NCBI GenBank assembly: GCA_031396505.1
Contig: JANNKX010000243.1
Location: forward strand, 1-23,942
Length of the DNA stretch: 23,942 bases
From: JAAFHS01 sp031396505
Lineage (GTDB): Bacteria; Pseudomonadota; Alphaproteobacteria; Rhodobacterales; Rhodobacteraceae
Direction of reading: 5' to 3'
Made by a program: the position numbers and the translations under genes. Below, in pieces: positions 22,895-23,942 of the stretch. Each line of letters opens with the position of its first letter. Within the stretch, counting starts at the first letter, position 1. A model generated the notes under the pieces. It was not told the origin of the DNA. It did not search any database and worked only from the letters and a program-made list of their open reading frames with translations.

Positions 22895-23644
22895 TTATGA
22901 TTTTGGTACTTCACGAAGAAAAAATGACTTGGGTTTCACCAACGCCAAGTTTGCTTCTTTCATACGGTAGTGTTTGGGCATGTGCAGCCCCGCCTTCTTG
23001 ATCTCGGCTTGCAATGCATCAGAGAAGTAAATTTCAGGACGGAGTAATTTGCGTTCGCACCACAGGTGACAGCCAGCAAAGACGGCCTTCATCATCGCCA
23101 ATCCTGAGGCATTTTCTTTATTGAAATATGTTATGTTATAACTTCTGCCGCTGTGGTTCCACGCGCTCTTTTCACTTTGCTCGGGATCAAAGCTGGTCAG
23201 AAAGCGTCCGATCACCATTGTAAAGTAGGGGGTCGCGTAGGCCTCGCCTTGCCCACATGTCATACGAATTGGCCGGAACTGGTGCACGCCCGGCTCCAGA
23301 CCTTCGATGATGTTCTTCAGGGTCTCGTCGACCAGAAGCACTCTGCCGTTGACCGTTGCCAATGAGCCGAGCTTTGCATAGTGCCGCACAGTGCGGTACT
23401 CGCGAGGCCATTCGCTTTCTGCAAGAGGACGAAACAGAATTCCTTCGCCATGCATCGTCCCGTGTTCGTGTATTAGGCACTGAAAAACATGATAACGATA
23501 TAAAGACTTCTCATTGTTGAACGCAGCTTTCTCCTCGGATGGCATAACATCAAAAGCAGCAATCAGTTGCTCGTCATAGCCAATGAAATCTCCATTGGGG
23601 AAAAATGCCCCGAATTCGCCTGGCAGTTTCAGTCCCCAAACCAT
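22895..23644 (-). CDS. Imm11-like (DUF1629) protein, orphan immunity candidate
   Basis: A 249-residue soluble protein resembling the Imm11/DUF1629 immunity family, which protects against polymorphic toxins. Support is the pattern of residues ~95-128 (NGRVLLVDETLKNIIEGLEP and then GVHQFRPIRM) and the late LWCERKLLRPEIYFSDALQA followed by EIKKAGL. No signal peptide or membrane segment. The ATG at 23644 follows AGGAG by 8 bases; a longer in-frame start at 23686 has no such site. No toxin gene is adjacent. Base composition is lower in GC than its neighbours (35-55% in samples of 60 bases against 60-70% around), consistent with recent transfer. The family assignment comes from recall of the motif pattern, so it is moderate. 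Confidence 0.65.
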   Translation of the reverse strand: MVWGLKLPGEFGAFFPNGDFIGYDEQLIAAFDVMPSEEKAAFNNEKSLYRYHVFQCLIHEHGTMHGEGILFRPLAESEWPREYRTVRHYAKLGSLATVNGRVLLVDETLKNIIEGLEPGVHQFRPIRMTCGQGEAYATPYFTMVIGRFLTSFDPEQSEKSAWNHSGRSYNITYFNKENASGLAMMKAVFAGCHLWCERKLLRPEIYFSDALQAEIKKAGLHMPKHYRMKEANLALVKPKSFFLREVPKS

Positions 23645-23785
23645 CTCAGTTCTCCTGTTCTGTTCCGGCAAGCCCGACCGTGCCACTACTTGCCAGCATC
23701 ATGTTGAACCCTGTTCGGGGTTGCCGGGGTGGTGGGTGAACCTGAGCGAAGGGGGCGGGACACCCCCCACCTGCCGGAGGTCGCG

Positions 23786-23803
23786 GTGCGTGAAGTCACG
23801 CAC
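23786..23803 (-). terminator. Hairpin after the M23 peptidase gene
   Basis: GTGCGTG (23786-23792) and CACGCAC (23797-23803) form a 7-bp stem around an AAGT loop, 15 bases beyond the stop of the - strand M23 gene. There is no T-run, so it may act with Rho or stabilise the 3' end. Confidence 0.4.
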
Positions 23804-23817
23804 GCAACCGGTTCTGA

Positions 23818-23942
23818 TCACTGCAAAAATGCCGCCGGATCGGTGCTTTCGACACCACGGCGCACTTCGAAATGCAGGAAGGCGGGGTTTGCGGCGCGCA
23901 CGACGGCGATCTGCTGACCGCGTTGCACACTGTCGCCTTTGG
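23818..23942 (-). CDS. M23 family (NlpD/LytM-type) peptidase, C-terminal fragment
   Basis: The last 41 codons of a - strand gene cut by the window edge; the frame ends with TGA at 23818-23820. The visible residues KGDSVQRGQQIAVV, then HFEVRRG and the final DPAAFLQ, are the C-terminal end of LytM/M23 domains, where HFE contains the second zinc-binding His region. NlpD-like proteins of this type are usually lipoproteins with LysM domains that activate amidases or act in cell-wall turnover, but those parts are outside the window. Known roseobacter order places an M23 gene near the tat cluster, which fits. Confidence 0.8.
   Translation of the reverse strand, partial: KGDSVQRGQQIAVVRAANPAFLHFEVRRGVESTDPAAFLQ

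Overview
The window looks like chromosomal DNA of an alphaproteobacterium, most likely Rhodobacteraceae (Roseobacter group). The evidence is its high GC with strong G/C third positions, the gene order nuoL-nuoM-nuoN-birA-coaX-rnj, an Ala/Glu/His-rich insert in NuoL, a tatA-tatB-tatC-DUF815 cluster facing a cell-wall M23 peptidase, and proteins typical of that family (a Hint-domain protein, a phytase-like esterase domain protein). This is inferred from gene content, with no database search.

Region 1 (1-8050, all + strand) is a tightly packed, probably single transcript. It holds the 3' part of nuoL, then nuoM and nuoN (proton-pumping membrane-arm subunits of complex I), a biotin-protein ligase without a DNA-binding domain, type III pantothenate kinase and ribonuclease J. 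Gene joints overlap (TGATG, ATGA) or have very short gaps. It ends in two tandem hairpins (8062-8141); the second contains a perfect DnaA-box 9-mer and probably also ends the convergent helicase gene.

Region 2 (8167-11920) has a DEAD-box RNA helicase with a long charged tail (- strand), divergent from a secreted phytase-like esterase-domain protein, then a small secreted protein of unknown function. The helicase leader and shared promoter region contain two inverted repeats.

Region 3 (11994-17893) is a run of unrelated single genes: a permuted NlpC/P60-like (YiiX/YebB-type) cysteine hydrolase, an EamA-family exporter, peptide chain release factor 3, a SnoaL-like small protein, a Hint-domain protein whose first residue is Ser instead of Cys, and a short-chain dehydrogenase-like protein that lacks the catalytic Tyr and Lys.

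Region 4 (17959-20157) has an ABC-transporter ATPase without a permease, then on the - strand a two-gene unit of a secreted or lipid-anchored antibiotic-biosynthesis-monooxygenase-like protein and a WYL/YafY-type regulator, preceded by a nested palindrome that is a candidate operator.

Region 5 (20344-22786) is tatA-tatB-tatC plus a DUF815-type ATPase overlapping tatC by 4 nt. Region 6 (22787-23942) is a lower-GC islet with an orphan Imm11-like (DUF1629) gene, then the 3' end of an M23 peptidase gene (nlpD-like, - strand) cut by the window edge.

No tRNA, rRNA, CRISPR array, insertion sequence or complete mobile element was seen. No gene-free stretch exceeds 300 bases; the longest are 9805-10025, 16916-17116, 20158-20343 and 23645-23817. 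I found no clear undescribed multi-gene system. The best candidates for new biology are the Tat-linked DUF815 ATPase, the WYL/monooxygenase-like unit with its palindrome, and the orphan immunity islet.
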